From Isoetes taiwanensis (lineage: Eukaryota > Streptophyta > Lycopodiopsida > Isoetales > Isoetaceae): a stretch of DNA of 64,000 nucleotides. The notes beneath the pieces are model-generated. The model saw only the letters and a program-made list of their open reading frames with translations, had not been told where the DNA came from and ran no database searches. This document shows, piece by piece, positions 31,912 through 43,471 of the stretch (the stretch's first letter is position 1; the number at the start of each line of letters is the position of its first letter). The position numbers and the translations under genes were made by a program. Location: NCBI GenBank assembly GCA_021234155.1, contig JAJEKV010000002.1, forward strand, positions 40,041,841-40,105,840, written 5' to 3'.

Positions 31912-33636
31912 CCGACCCCGATATTCGACCATTGATCACATCTTCACACTCAGGGCCCTGGTCGAGGACAGCAGGAACCGTCGCGAGGACCTGTACTGCT
32001 GTTTTGTGGACTTTGCAAAAGCTTTCGACAAAGTACCCCGGGAAAAGTTGTGGGCGAGATTGTCCCTATGGATCTGCAGAACGCAGTGTACAGACTGTAC
32101 GAGAGCTGCACAGGCCGCATGCAACCGGAAGGACAGTCATTTGCCAACAGCATTGGAGTTAGGCAAGGTTGTCCTCTCTCACCCACACTCTTTGGACTTT
32201 ACATTGACCAGTTGGAAGCCTGGCTTGCTGCCAATGGGGGGGACGGTATACAGCTCTTGCACCAGGTCATCCGGCAGCTCATCTATGTGGATGATGTGGA
32301 CCTTTTGGCCCATACACCAGAGGGCATGCAGGCACACCTAGATGCCCTGGACACATTCTGCCAGGCGACAGATATGCGTGTCAACCTGGCCAAGACTAAG
32401 GTGGTCCTCATATCCTCCTCACGTCATCCAGCACCTCCGGCGCTCACTTATCAGGGGCAGATGGTAGAGCTCACACCTAGCTACAAGTACCTGGGGGTGG
32501 AATTTCCGTCCTCAATGTATTGGGATGCATCCATTCGCCTTCGGGTGACCGCAGGTTGGAAGGCGCTGTACGCAATGCAAAACAATAGTCACAAGGCAGA
32601 GCTGTATGACTGGGGCCACCAGTCACATTTGTTCCGGGCACTGGTGGAGCCAGTTCTTTTGTATGGGGTTGAGGTGTGGGGCCCAGTGGTATCTTTGGTG
32701 ACTTGGAACGACTTAGAGCAGGTCCAGAAGGCATTTTTGACGCAGGCACGTGGCGTCAAGCCCTCAGGTCCATATCAGATCTTGTTGCAGGAGAGGATTC
32801 ATGCCCCTGCAGCATGCGGCCCTCGATAGACACATTGTTTATTTCCAGAAGGTGGCCAGCATGGGCGACACTCGGCTCCTGCACTTGGCGTGTTGTGGCG
32901 ATGAGTCCGCAATGACTCAGGGCTTGTTGGAAGGACAAGAGAGCCCAGTGGCTGGCGTGCTGGAACGTAGACGCACATAGGTGCGTCCAGGTGCACACAG
33001 ACATCGGCCGGGATAGGCTGAGGGGGTACTTGGACTCTTGTTTCCTGGGGAAGCTCTGGGACCATCATGCTCTGGAACAGGTAAGATGGCACACTACAAA
33101 TAGCACATAAACCCCACCCTGGTTCGAGGCCCACAGCTCTACCTGCGTTCTAAGTTGCCCATGAAGAAGCGCAGGATCATCGCGTCCATTCGAACAGGGG
33201 CCCACCCTTCGGCTTGAGACGGGTCGGTGGGTTGGAGAGCCGCGCCAGGACAGGCTTTGTCAGTATTGCCCGCTGGGGGTTGTTGAGGATGAAAGCCATG
33301 CCTTCCAGAGCTGTTCAGCCTATAGTCAGATTCGGGCTCGCTACGTTCTCTTGGTGCGACCTGGTCTGCCCCTGCACGAGCTACTCAGTACGCCGTCAGT
33401 TCGATCCCTTGGCTCCTACCTCCAGGAGGTTCTGGATCTGCGGACTCACCTCTGCCCCGGGCGCCTACCTGAGGTGCCAGGAATTCATGTGTATATGTAT
33501 ATTTGTACAGCTACCAGCAGGCTTGTTGCTGCGACGGTTTTTCCCTCGTAAAGGGGGGTTTTTTAATCCGGGTCGCAATGGGCTTGCTGCACCCGTGTAA
33601 TTTGGGTCCCATTCCTTCCTTCCTTCCTTCCTTCTA
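31912..33636 (+). mobile_element. LINE copy 1 with (TTCC)n tail
   Basis: Begins 5'-truncated inside RT and ends in TTCCTTCCTTCCTTCCTTC at about 33.63 kb. It has the 3' module with a short hairpin between T-runs (TTTTTCCCTCGTAAAGGGGGG then TTTTTTAATCCGGGT). The same family appears at 34.2-35.4 kb (opposite strand) and at 22.6 kb. Confidence 0.85.
31930..33500 (+). pseudogene. LINE reverse transcriptase fragment (non-L1 type), frameshifted
   Basis: Blocks in order: DHIFTLRALVEDSRNRREDL, FVDFAKAFDKVPREKLW, GVRQGCPLSPTLFGLYIDQLE and catalytic YVDD (LIYVDDVDLLAHTPEGMQ). These are followed by MRVNLAKTKVV, YKYLGVEF and a thumb region (LFRALVEPVLLYGVEVWG). The C-terminal zinc-binding motif is spread over other frames near 33.25 kb. 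There are several frameshifts, at about 32.04, 32.83 and later. It may belong to an RTE- or Dualen-like clade, which I cannot settle by eye. Confidence 0.85.
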
Positions 33637-33796
33637 CTGAAATACATAAACTAATGCATTGATGATACTGTTATTAGACAATTTTAATAACAAAAGTAAT
33701 TAGAAATTGCAAATAATGTCCATTCTTAACATGTGATGTTGTTGAAAGTTGCACATATGGATGTTAAAGGCCGAGTAAAAACACATGCCAGAATGT

Positions 33797-33856
33797 TAGC
33801 CCGGCAATGCTAGCTACACGTTTACTAGTATTAATGCCAGCTACACGTTTACTAGT
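33797..33856 (+). mobile_element. Helitron 3' end, degenerate and tandemly duplicated
   Basis: GTTAGCCCGGCAATGCTAGC, then TTTACTAG|T ending at 33828. The last 27 bp repeat once (AATGCCAGCTACACGTTTAC...CTAG at 33852-33855). The stem is reduced to TAGC/GCTA. Confidence 0.5.
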
Positions 33857-34195
33857 ATTAACTAGGATTCACTCCAAGGTTGCGATGGGAATGTTCAATC
33901 TGCAAAGAATAATTCATGTTTGTACCTCCAAAGAAATATTTTTGCAAAGATGCTCTAATGCCTTCTGTTAATTAGATCAATCAATTGCAGTTTTAAATGC
34001 AACAGTTAGGCGATAGGATAGAGCAACTGCCCTATTCCGTTGCCACAATTTATAACGTCTATTGTACCTTCCAAACTATCCTTTGGTATTTACATTGCCT
34101 ACAAGAACAAGAAATCCAAGTAGTTCATATTTGTACGAACTACTATCATTTCTATACGCAAACTACTATCATTTCTATAAGCGAGACATCATACA

Positions 34196-35425
34196 TTAGA
34201 AGGAAGGAAGGAAGGAAGTATATTTTAACGTCCACGGAGGCACACTGGCCTATGAGACGGCACAATACAATATATCAGATAGTATCCAAACACAAAAGAA
34301 AACCACAAAAGCCCTATATAATGTGTCTCTATCACTGGGACGAAAAAACCCCCATGTGGGAGGAAAAACCCTTGTAGTAGGCGTTCAAATTCCCTATCTG
34401 GGCGCTCAAATTCCCTGTGCTGTGAGGGACTCTCTGACGGTGGAGACTTGCAGAATGTAGGACGCAAGACGTGCAACCATTGGCGAAGCCAGCAACTGAT
34501 GAATTGCTATCTCAGAGCATCTGAGATCGGCATGAGCTGCTCGGATGTGTGCATATGCCGGACACTCCTGTAGAGCATGGTCATCTTCTACTATCTACAT
34601 GTGGCAACACTGGCATAGTCTCTCATGCCGGGGGATTCTCTGCCCTCCATCCATACCCCAGCGGCCTGTCTCAATTCTGAGATCCTGTCCTCATTGCAGC
34701 TATGGCTCTCCGTTTCTTAGTAGAGATGTGTGCCTTCAAATATCGGTGTGGGCCATGTTCCAGCGACGGATTAACCTGGGCTTCGCAAGAGTGAGCACAT
34801 CCCAGAGAGAGGCAGCAAAGCGCTCATTCAAATGCAGCTCCTGTTCCCCGATATCCGGCATAGCCATAATTTGTTGATAGTCTATGGACCATCTTGCGAA
34901 CCATCCCTTACAATGCTCCTGCCACACTCTCTTCAGTCGTTGTGGCCCTTGTGCCAATAACAGAGCCCGGGGAGGGAGATGTTGTGCATCCATTCTGTCA
35001 ACCTTATGGAAATACGCAAGGTGCCTGCGCATAGCAGAATGCTGCAGGGGCCAAAAACCCGTCTCATACAGTAAAATCGGATAAGGCATCGTGTCCCTGA
35101 CGCCTAGGCTATATGTCAAGAAGGCCTTCTGTACCCTCTCTAGCTTATCCCAGGTGTCCTTGCTAATCGCTAGACTCCAGACCTCTACCCCATATAGCAA
35201 TACTAGTTCAACGAATGCTCTGAACAGGTGTGTTTTGTGTGCCCAATCGTAAAGATCTATTCTGTAACAGCTATTCTGCATTGCATACAGGGCTTTCCAT
35301 CCCGCGCTGACCCTTCTTTCTACACAGTCATCCCATAGCATGTTAGCAGAAAAATTGATTCCCAGATACTTAAAGGTCCTTACAACATCCATCTTTTGTC
35401 TTCTGTAATAGAAGTCTGGGTGCAT
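34196..35425 (-). mobile_element. LINE copy 2 with (TTCC)n tail, opposite orientation
   Basis: On the minus strand this copy ends in (TTCC)n (plus-strand GGAAGGAAGGAAGGAAG at 34199-34217). It faces LINE copy 1 tail to tail. It is 5'-truncated at about 35425. Confidence 0.85.
34480..35425 (-). pseudogene. LINE ORF2 C-terminal half
   Basis: An open frame at 35425-34736 encodes FKYLGINFSANMLWDD, GWKALYAMQNSCYRIDLYDW, VLLYGVEVWSLAIS and LERVQKAFLTYSLGVRD. It aligns collinearly with copy 1 (for example GWKALYAMQNNSHKAELYDW). Beyond a stop at 34736 another frame carries the C-x2-C...H-x4-C zinc-binding end (LCQCCHM, EDDHALQECPAYAH). It is 5'-truncated with no catalytic YxDD block. Confidence 0.85.
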
Positions 35426-35831
35426 AAAACGTTACATTTGCTTCATGTGTTTACTTTTCAAATGTTGTGAATGATTTGTTAAATTGGACCACCTAAATGA
35501 CATTAATGGAATATTTCAGGTACAATTAAACTCCGTACCTACCAACTATGATTTCGATGTTACATAGTTTTACGTTGTCTAATCTGTATTCATATTATTT
35601 ATATCGAGGCCGCTTAATTGTAGATCGCCATTTATCTCCAATGAAGATTATGCATGCTACAATAATCTAAAAAGCCAAATTCACACAAAACCTTTATAGC
35701 CTAGCAACGTTGAGCTTGGTTTTCTACTGGATAAGAATGTTCATAAAACATCGATCAATACATAAACAACATATATGTTCGTGTATGATGCTATAGTGGT
35801 TGGTTCATCATTTACAGTTTTTTCCAATTTA

Positions 35832-35861
35832 TGCCCAGCGACGCTGGGCACCTTAACTAGT
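35832..35861 (+). mobile_element. Helitron 3' end, intact
   Basis: A perfect 8-bp stem TGCCCAGC-GAC-GCTGGGCA (35832-35850), then CCTTAA and CTAG (35857-35860), then T. It is the same family as the Helitron at 20255-24948. The matching 5' TC end was not identified. The two LINE copies probably lie within or beside this element. Confidence 0.75.
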
Positions 35862-36745
35862 AGATTCTTAAAATCAATTCATATAGAGAATGCCTCTGCA
35901 AGTGACAATAATCTTACCTCCCATCCTTCGCGTACAATATTCTGAGCCAAAAAAGCCTGCAGTCAGATTTGACCCCACGTTTCTATACTATCTACACCAT
36001 ATTGAATCTAATTTATTTTATGTATCTATGCGATATTGCCCTTGTGATACCTTGAAATGTGTAGTGCTGCCTACAGTTCTTAGTCATCTAAGGACGACCA
36101 TGATGCATCTATGTGGAACACGCCTTGCACAATGGACTGTTGCATTATCCCTACATGGTATCACATTAAAAAGGGATTTAAGGTGAGATTCCTATTTGCC
36201 TCCTCATATTTCCGCTATATCAAAGCTTCCACAACCCCTTGGATGACTAAAATTGCCTCCAAGAAACTCGAAGAAAACAGCATGCTTCACTAGGGAGTAG
36301 GAGACCAAACAAAACAGCCCTAACAAACCACAACCATGGAATTTGGGATTAGCTCCCATCTAGCATCATGTTCACTATGGAATATCTTAGAATATGCCAA
36401 ACCTCAAGGTGAATTTTCTCAAATATTTCTCATCTAAAGATTATCAAGGGGCGTCTGTAGCCAATCAGATATGGCAATAGCGTACAGGCAATCTTATCTG
36501 GGCATGTTGACACGTCTACCGTTTAAGGCCATCTGAAACAAATGAGAAAAAACCACGTTAGCATTAAGGTACCTTCGGAAACCTGATGTGGCGTCTTCAG
36601 CAAAGAGAATGATCTTTGCCGGAGGTAGGAGAAGTTCTCAATTTTAGCTCCTGCTGTTTTAGCTCCTGATTTATGTTGGGAATGGGCGGTTTCTGAACCT
36701 GGAACAGAATTTTAGAATTGATCTAGGGCAACTTTAAATCTTCTC
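35862..36745. other. Intergenic region upstream of pTAC16
   Basis: Only short frames without domain features. The last few hundred bases should hold the pTAC16 promoter and 5' leader. I see no convincing TATA box. Confidence 0.4.
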
Positions 36746-38871
36746 ATGGCACCCATTGCAAGAGTGCTGCAGCATTGTCCAATAACTCTAACTGGAATTT
36801 CCACTATCAAGGAGGATAATTGCTCTTGTTCTACTGGTTTTGAATATGGCCACAGGGCATTGTTGGCTAAAGGGATAAATTACGATTCCAACTTTACGCA
36901 TTCTCATAGGAGTTTATTGCTGTACAGGGCATCGAGTGGATTGCCAGCAAAAGTTGGGACACAGGTGTTCAAAGGAAGAAAGAATGACTTCGGAGAGCTT
37001 TTCAAATTTGGAAGCAGAAAGACAAAAGGAGATGAGTCTGAAGGACAAGGCTCTGGAACACAACTTACCAAGTTCACAGATAGAAGCCCTCTTGTGTTGA
37101 AGAAGGAGCCAACAGGTCTTGAGGCGTTATCACTGGGGCGACTTAGGCGCACTGACCCAAAGACTGTGTTTGTAGCAGGTGCAACAGGACAGATAGGAGC
37201 CAGAATTATTCAGCAACTCCTGAGAAATGGATTCAGTGTCCGAGGAGGGGTGCGTGATCTCGTCTTCGCCCAACAGCTTGCAGAATTTGCAACACAATAT
37301 GGGGTCAGTACTTTCCCCTGTCTGCTTGAAGATTCAGTGCAGTATTGTTTAATAATGATAATTAGGCTTGAAGAGCATGAGCAATAAGACTGTAGAGACA
37401 GAAGAAAACTAGTCTACAGGGGGAAGAGATGTCTTCCTCCAAGTTAATTTGTTAAGAGCATTGATTACAACACAATCTGTGCTGGCAATGCAGGTAATAA
37501 GCAGAGATGAGGCACGCCGGCTAAATGCAGTTGAATTTGATCCTAAGAGTGTGGAATCAATTGCCAAAGCGATAGCAAATGCTGGTAAAGTAGTAATCAC
37601 CATTGGTCCCACAGAGGATGGACCAAGAGGCAAGGTTACTGTTGGCGATGCCCTGCGCATGATGAAGGCAGCAAGCTTGGCCAATGTTGGCCACTTTGTT
37701 GTGGTAGCTGAGGCAGGAACTGGTGCGGAAAACAATGGTCCCTTAGCAGGGATCTCATCTTTCTTCAGCAATTTATTCAGCCGAGCAACCGATGGTTCAA
37801 TTGAGACACTTTTGGAAAACATTGTTGAAACAGATCTTAGATATACTTTTATTAAGACAAATCCAACAGCTGGTGTGGATGACTATTCTCCTGAAAGCGA
37901 CAACATTGTTCTACTATCAGAGGGTACATCAAGTGAAGGTACTAGCAAGGTAAATCATGTTCAAATGGATACCTAACTTAGAAATTTTATTTGTTTTAAC
38001 CCTGAATACTTATGTCACAGGCAACAAAGGCTCAAATAGCGAAGGTTGTTGCTGGGGTATTTATAAATACATCCGTTTCAGAAAATAAGGTATCTATGTT
38101 CTTGCAATATAAGTCCACATGTCTCTGAGGAGATAATTTTATTTGCCTGGGTTTGCAGGTAATTGAAGTTGCAACTATGGATTCTGCTCCAGTTTGCTCC
38201 ATTGAGGAACTTCTAATGTAAGTGCCAATGTCATGAAGTTGAATAAAAATGTACATTTAATCAAGAATATGCAATCTAAGTCTTGGACCTGCTGTAGTGC
38301 AATACCAATTGATGGAAGAAGAACTGCATTAGCAGAGGTACGAGCAAAAGCTGAAGCCGAGGAGAGGGAGAGACAGATACGTGCACAGGCAGAGGTTGAA
38401 GCCAGGTTGGCTTTGGAAGAGGCTAAAAAGGCTGCTGTTCTTGCCAATGAGCTTGAGCAAGAGGCCAAAAGGCTGGCAGCAGAAGAGATGAAGGCAGCAG
38501 CAAAAGCACAAAAGGCAAAGGCCAAAGCCGAACAGGCAGCAGCATCTTTGGGAACTGTAAGCTCAAGAACAATTTCAAGCCTACAGGAGGATGAAGATTC
38601 ATCACAAAATGGTCTACTAGGACTCATCAACAAAACAATTTCAGGAAGGAAACCTTTGGGCACTACTGATGAGCCAGATAAGAAACCAAAAGTTATTAAG
38701 ATAGGAAATATTTTCCAGCCTCTATCTGGTCGAGTTCCAGCTGACCTGAGGAAGCAAAACCAGTCAACTGCAAAGACAAAAGTAGAGGAAGAACCTGTGG
38801 GGCAAAAAAAATCTAGCAATTTGTTTGGTGGCTTGTTTCAACAAGAAACAATATATGTGGATGAGGACTAG
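36746..38871 (+). CDS. PTAC16: Plastid transcriptionally active chromosome protein 16 (pTAC16)
   Basis: Five exons by splice consensus and frame: 36746-37303, 37494-37949, 38021-38089, 38159-38217 and 38298-38871. These give 571 residues. Every junction preserves frame, and the last gives EELL-IAIPIDGRRTALAE. The N-terminus is Ser/Arg-rich and lacks acidic residues early, as in chloroplast transit peptides. A Rossmann NAD(P)-binding fold starts at VFVAGATGQIGARI (Gly-x-x-Gly-x-x-Gly type). A long Ala/Glu/Lys coiled coil follows, and the protein ends LFGGLFQQETIYVDED, close to the VFGGLFKQETIYIDDD end of Arabidopsis pTAC16 (about 510 residues). pTAC16 is associated with plastid nucleoids and thylakoid membranes, and its enzymatic activity is not established. 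The gene looks intact. Confidence 0.93.
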
Positions 38872-41104
38872 GAGCTTTCAGCTTTTCCTCACTGCATCTG
38901 GGTATAGAATCTGCTATGCTCAATTCTCCTGTCTAATATTGTATTATATTATTGTATCAATAACCACCCCTTCTCTTTCACATTACGTGAATATCTTGGG
39001 GTCATGGCTATAGAATTGACAACAAAAGAACAAACAGATAAGTGGCTTTGCCAATTGTGACAATTATATGAGCATAGCACTCGCTAATGCATTAATATAG
39101 ATTGCGATATCCTGCTTTTAATCCAATACGACATGAGAAAGTTTGCTCATGCTACAAAGACATGGTATGGCTTCTCCTGAAACTTGCCCAAACAGAAAAA
39201 TAATCAGGAGGAAGAACAGGAGAGACTCATTTGGGTAACAGGAAAAAGCAGTGAGGTTACCTTGGGACATAAGCTCTATTATGGCCGCATTGATGCTTCA
39301 ATAGTGTAGAAATCATGGGGCAATATTAAAGGGTTACCCACCTTTGGGGTAACCTCTTATTGTCAAAAAAAAGCTGAGTTACCTGGATAAGGGTTACCCA
39401 CCTTTTGGGTAACCTCTTACTGTCAAGAAAAAGCTGAGTTATCTGGGCAAAATGAAAAATTAATTTGTAACATTACATGCAGCCTTCCAAAATAGTTCTT
39501 TGTTGGTTTTAATTTGCCTTTGTTAATACTACTCCTAGGGCCAATCTGTAGTCACACTATTAGTTAATACGAGAAAGTTGTTTTTTAGGTGAAATGCTAA
39601 CAAAACGAAGTTCACGATGGGGAATGCAATTTCAAAGAACATAACCTGGAAAACATTCGTTGTGTTCTTGCAGATAGAGTGCAACATCCATCAGTGATAC
39701 CTCATTCCATTCTCCAGAAAATTGCATTGTGTAACGGGTATCGGCACTCCACTTAAAAAGTTCTTCCTCCTCAAGCATCATCTGTAAAAGCCCATGTCCT
39801 TTGAGGAGGCAATGGAATTCGTAGCATTACCTGCCATCGAGCATGACTTCGACATGGATGTGTCTGTGTAGATCTGAAATGATGATATGGGATGCGTAAG
39901 TTACTTTGCTTATTTTTTAGGTCGTGTCAATCTGAAGGAATATGATCTCTTTTAAGCAGCTAGCTATCCATCATATCTACCACGAAACTCACCACTTTTA
40001 ACCGAAAGACCAGAGTGTCCATTAGTTGCTAATTAAGCACTGAAAAGATCATTAAGTTTGAGCCACTACTAATCAGAAGCGCATCCAAAACTCACTACTG
40101 GTAATCAGAAGAGTGTCCATTAGTTTCTACATAAGGACTGAAAGATCATCAAGTTCGAGCTAACTAGGAACCAACACGGTTCTCAAGAGATGCCATGGAA
40201 GTAGGAGTAATGATAATAAAACAAATGAGATGACTCCAATCCTCTGACTGTAACTGATACTTTAGGCTCCCATGTTGCAAAATCTTATGTGCAAAATAGC
40301 ACACAAGGCTATAACTTCCTACGGTTGATCTTCCATAAAAAGCACGAGATGGATATTTCTCCATGATTTTAGGCTCCATTAAGGGATGTTTTTCTATGTG
40401 CATGAGAAGATGCTAAAGAAAAGCATGGCCCATCTTTATCGGAGAATGCATGGTGAGATCCATTTTCCAAACAGAAGGAAACTAGAGGCCATAGAACAGC
40501 AATAAGAATATTTATAGGTTCCTTAGCGTGTCAAAGCAAATTAATGAGTCTTTCAAAGAGAAACAAAGATTCAAACCAAAACAGAAGCTGATCTGATAAG
40601 ATCTTTAGCTTAGCTACTTATTCTCTGACATTTCCTTCCCTCGTTATACTGCACTTGCTGAATTTAATGCTAAATCCTTGCACCTTGAACTTTCGAATGC
40701 ACAATTCAGAGAAGACACCCCAAATTGCGCCAATGAATACCTCACCTTATTTGGGAGGTAATTACTTACATAACCCAGTGTTTCAAGAAATGCCATGCAA
40801 CTTAGTCCCTAAACAGTTAATTTTTAGGCAGCGAAGAAATATCAGATCTCGATGGCTTAAAAACCTATCAGAAAGAATCTAGTTTTACCCATCCCCTCCG
40901 CCGCGAGTCCGCCACCTAGCCTGGCGGCGCTGCATTGGTCATTGTATACAAGTTAGTTAAAGAGTGTGTGCGCAGTCCTGTAGCTCATGCTGCATTAATA
41001 CCATTCGTTTCTTATGTCAACAGCTTCCTTGGACAAAATTCATTTCCCTCACTCTATCTAAACAATTGTGCCATGGAAATCACCAAAATATGAAGCCCTA
41101 GTCA
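38872..41104. other. Intergenic region between pTAC16 and the PPR gene
   Basis: Tail-to-tail gene spacing. It contains a hairpin-bearing direct duplication at 39330-39446 and otherwise AT-rich sequence with no convincing frame. Confidence 0.5.
39330..39446 (+). repeat. 58-bp tandem duplication with GGTTACCC/GGGTAACC hairpins
   Basis: GGGTTACCCACCTTTGGGGT and GGGTTACCCACCTTTTGGGT start two adjacent copies (about 39330 and 39388). Each continues AACCTCTTAYTGTCAARAAA and AAGCTGAGTTAYCTGG. In each copy GGTTACCC pairs with GGGTAACC. Confidence 0.8.
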
Positions 41105-43360
41105 TCAATGGTAGTCGTCACAAGAACACAATCCGCCTACAAAATGATGCCTACGATAAGGATCTTTAATTATGATCTCACGCATTTCTAACCTTGAGAT
41201 GATCTTACTGGCATTGTGGCAGTCCGTACATACACGAAGATTCTTTGTTACACGTATGGTTGTGCCTGGAGGAGTGCTAACGAGCCCAAAAACTATTGCC
41301 AATTTTTCACAGTGTCCACACAAAGCATCTTCCTTATCTTTGTCTCGTCTTTCTTGCAGTACCAAGTTGAGTTTTGGCAGGAACCCTTCCTCCTTCATTC
41401 TCGTGGTTAACGACTTCAAGACAGCATAAATGGTTTCACTTTGCTGGTGATTTCTGTCTCCAACTACAAACTCATGCACATTCTTCTTAACTTCAATCCA
41501 GGCCTTTGCAGGTTTTTTCCATGCACCTCTCTGGTGTCTTAGATCTTCTAATTTTGCAGCATCCTTCCACATGCATGCATCAGTATAGATGCCTGACATG
41601 AGGACATAACCACTTGCATACTGAGGATCTGACTGGACAATTCTATCAAAGCATTCTTTTGCCAATTCCACATTGCCATATGTTCTGCAAGCAACAAGCA
41701 AAGATGCACAACCAATATCACTTGGTTGAATAGTTTGAAGTAAGCTCTCTGCCTCGTTCAAATACCCTGCACGGCCTAGCAGATCGACCATGCAGACATA
41801 ATGGCGAACATCTGGTATGACGCCATATTCTTCCCTCATAAGCTTGAAATATCCATACCCCTCATGCAGTGAACCTGCATGACTGCATGCAGCAAGAACT
41901 GCAATAAATGTGACTTCATTTGGCTTGATTCCTTCCTGGTGCATGCCCTGGAGACACTGTCCTACCAGTCTAAGATCACCACATTGTGCATAACCTCCAA
42001 TAATTGCACTCCAGATCACAACATCACGATTTGGCAGTTTCTCAAAGTTTTTGCATACATCTTCCAAGTTTCCGCATTTAATATACATATCAACAAGAGA
42101 ACTAGCTACAACAGCATCACTTTGGAGGCCACATTCAATAATTTCATTATGAATACAAATTCCCTTCTCAATTGCTCCAATGCTACCACATGCCTTTAAA
42201 ACACTTGAGAATGCAAATTTATCTGCCTTTAGACCCTCCTCCTGCATTCTTTCATAACATTTTAGTGCAAGAAGCCCTTCACCCTCCTGAGCAAATCCTT
42301 CAATAATTGTACCCCAGGTTACAACATTAGGAGATATGCCATCCCTCTTCAAATTCTCAAGACAATCTAAGGCAAGACAACCCTCGCCATGTTGGGCATA
42401 ACCTGCAATCATTGCATTCCAGGATACAACATCCCGATTTAGCAACCTGCTAAAGGCACTCTGTGCCTCATCTAAGCTCCCACCTTTGGCATACATGTCA
42501 ACAAGAGCAGTGCCCACAACCATGTCAGATTGGAGCCCACTCTCAAGAATTTGCTCATGGATGCATCTACCCTGTTCTATCATGCCCAAGCTACAACAGG
42601 CTCTCAAGATGCTCAAAAATATGACTTTGGTAGGTTTTCTACCCTCATGCTGCATATTCTTGAAACATTCTAGGGCAAGCAATCCTTTGTCACACTGGAC
42701 ATATCCGGCAATTATCGTGCCCCATGTGGTCGCATCTTTCTCCACACCCTCAAGCTCCATATTGTCGAAATATTCTTGGGCAAAGCTGGTTTGATCATGC
42801 ATTGCATATCCTGCTATCATTATGTTCCATGATATTACATCTCGACTGGGCAATCTGTCAAAAACTCTAAATGCTTCTTGCATATTTCCACATTTAACAT
42901 ACATGTCAATGAGTGCATTTCCGATGACAACATTCTGTTGGAGGCCACTTCCAATGAACTGTTCATGTATGAGCCGGCCTTGCTCAACATATCCTATGCA
43001 TGCTTTTGAAATACTGGAAAATGTAAATGCATCTGGCTTAATCCCATCATGATGCATTTGATTATACAGCTGAAGAGCCATCTCCCCCGTACCAAGCTTG
43101 GTATACCCCGAAATAATAGTATTCCATGTATAGTTGCTTGGTACTGTAACTCTGCAAAATGCTTGATTTGCATTGATCAAGCTTCCATCGGATGCAAACA
43201 GACGAATAAGGTGGTCAGACAAGACAGGAACCAAATCAAGCCCACTACGGTTCAGCAAAGATTCAATACGCATATCAAGTTCTAGGTCTTGTGACTTTGC
43301 ACATCCAAGTAGAAGCTGGTAAGCAAGGTCTCTTGATATGGGTACCCCTTGCTGCTCCAT
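41105..43360 (-). CDS. PLS-class PPR protein with DYW:KP-type deaminase domain (RNA editing factor)
   Basis: 751 residues from the first ATG of the open frame, with no intron inside. About 15 PPR motifs in P-P-L-S order (e.g. YTWNTIISGYTKLG, VVGTALVDMYAKGGSLDEA) are followed by E1 and E2 motifs and a DYW deaminase domain. The PG box reads KKPAKAWIEV instead of K-x-PG-x-SW. The deaminase core is present: H-x-E as GHCEKLA, and CTDCH for zinc. The C-terminus is HHF..GLCSCDDYH, so the final triplet is DYH. Such proteins bind organellar transcripts one base per repeat and edit a nearby base. KP-type variants are proposed U-to-C editors. Cognate-type positions 5/last include N-D (U) three times, T-D and S-D (G), and S-N (A). 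The frame stays open upstream to 43442, so an upstream exon with the targeting peptide is likely. Confidence 0.92.
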   Translation of the reverse strand: MEQQGVPISRDLAYQLLLGCAKSQDLELDMRIESLLNRSGLDLVPVLSDHLIRLFASDGSLINANQAFCRVTVPSNYTWNTIISGYTKLGTGEMALQLYNQMHHDGIKPDAFTFSSISKACIGYVEQGRLIHEQFIGSGLQQNVVIGNALIDMYVKCGNMQEAFRVFDRLPSRDVISWNIMIAGYAMHDQTSFAQEYFDNMELEGVEKDATTWGTIIAGYVQCDKGLLALECFKNMQHEGRKPTKVIFLSILRACCSLGMIEQGRCIHEQILESGLQSDMVVGTALVDMYAKGGSLDEAQSAFSRLLNRDVVSWNAMIAGYAQHGEGCLALDCLENLKRDGISPNVVTWGTIIEGFAQEGEGLLALKCYERMQEEGLKADKFAFSSVLKACGSIGAIEKGICIHNEIIECGLQSDAVVASSLVDMYIKCGNLEDVCKNFEKLPNRDVVIWSAIIGGYAQCGDLRLVGQCLQGMHQEGIKPNEVTFIAVLAACSHAGSLHEGYGYFKLMREEYGVIPDVRHYVCMVDLLGRAGYLNEAESLLQTIQPSDIGCASLLVACRTYGNVELAKECFDRIVQSDPQYASGYVLMSGIYTDACMWKDAAKLEDLRHQRGAWKKPAKAWIEVKKNVHEFVVGDRNHQQSETIYAVLKSLTTRMKEEGFLPKLNLVLQERRDKDKEDALCGHCEKLAIVFGLVSTPPGTTIRVTKNLRVCTDCHNASKIISRLEMREIIIKDPYRRHHFVGGLCSCDDYH

Positions 43361-43471
43361 GACCTCCACGGATTTGAATGTCTCATACAGCCTGATCAGG
43401 AATCTAGTTACTATGTGTTTTCCAATTCGAAATGTAAATAGTTATTTAAACCTAGCCAATGAAGGCCTATA

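Noticed and set aside
33604-33630. An independent TTCC microsatellite
   Set aside because: The same repeat ends three LINE copies of one family, so it is the element tail.
38175-38819. 214-residue minus-strand frame rich in Ser/Ala/Leu/Phe
   Set aside because: It is the antisense of the pTAC16 Ala/Glu/Lys coiled-coil exon, where skewed codons keep several frames open.
36746-38871. Assignment as TIC62
   Set aside because: The Rossmann part is similar, but the coiled coil and the QETIYVDED C-terminus match pTAC16, and there are no TIC62 Pro/Ser repeats.
41172-43285. Plus-strand frames of 64-106 residues
   Set aside because: Antisense shadows of the repetitive PPR coding sequence.
43361-43369. 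GTG start nine bases upstream of the PPR ATG
   Set aside because: Nuclear genes rarely start at GTG. The first ATG is at 43360, and the open frame upstream more likely reflects an unannotated 5' exon.
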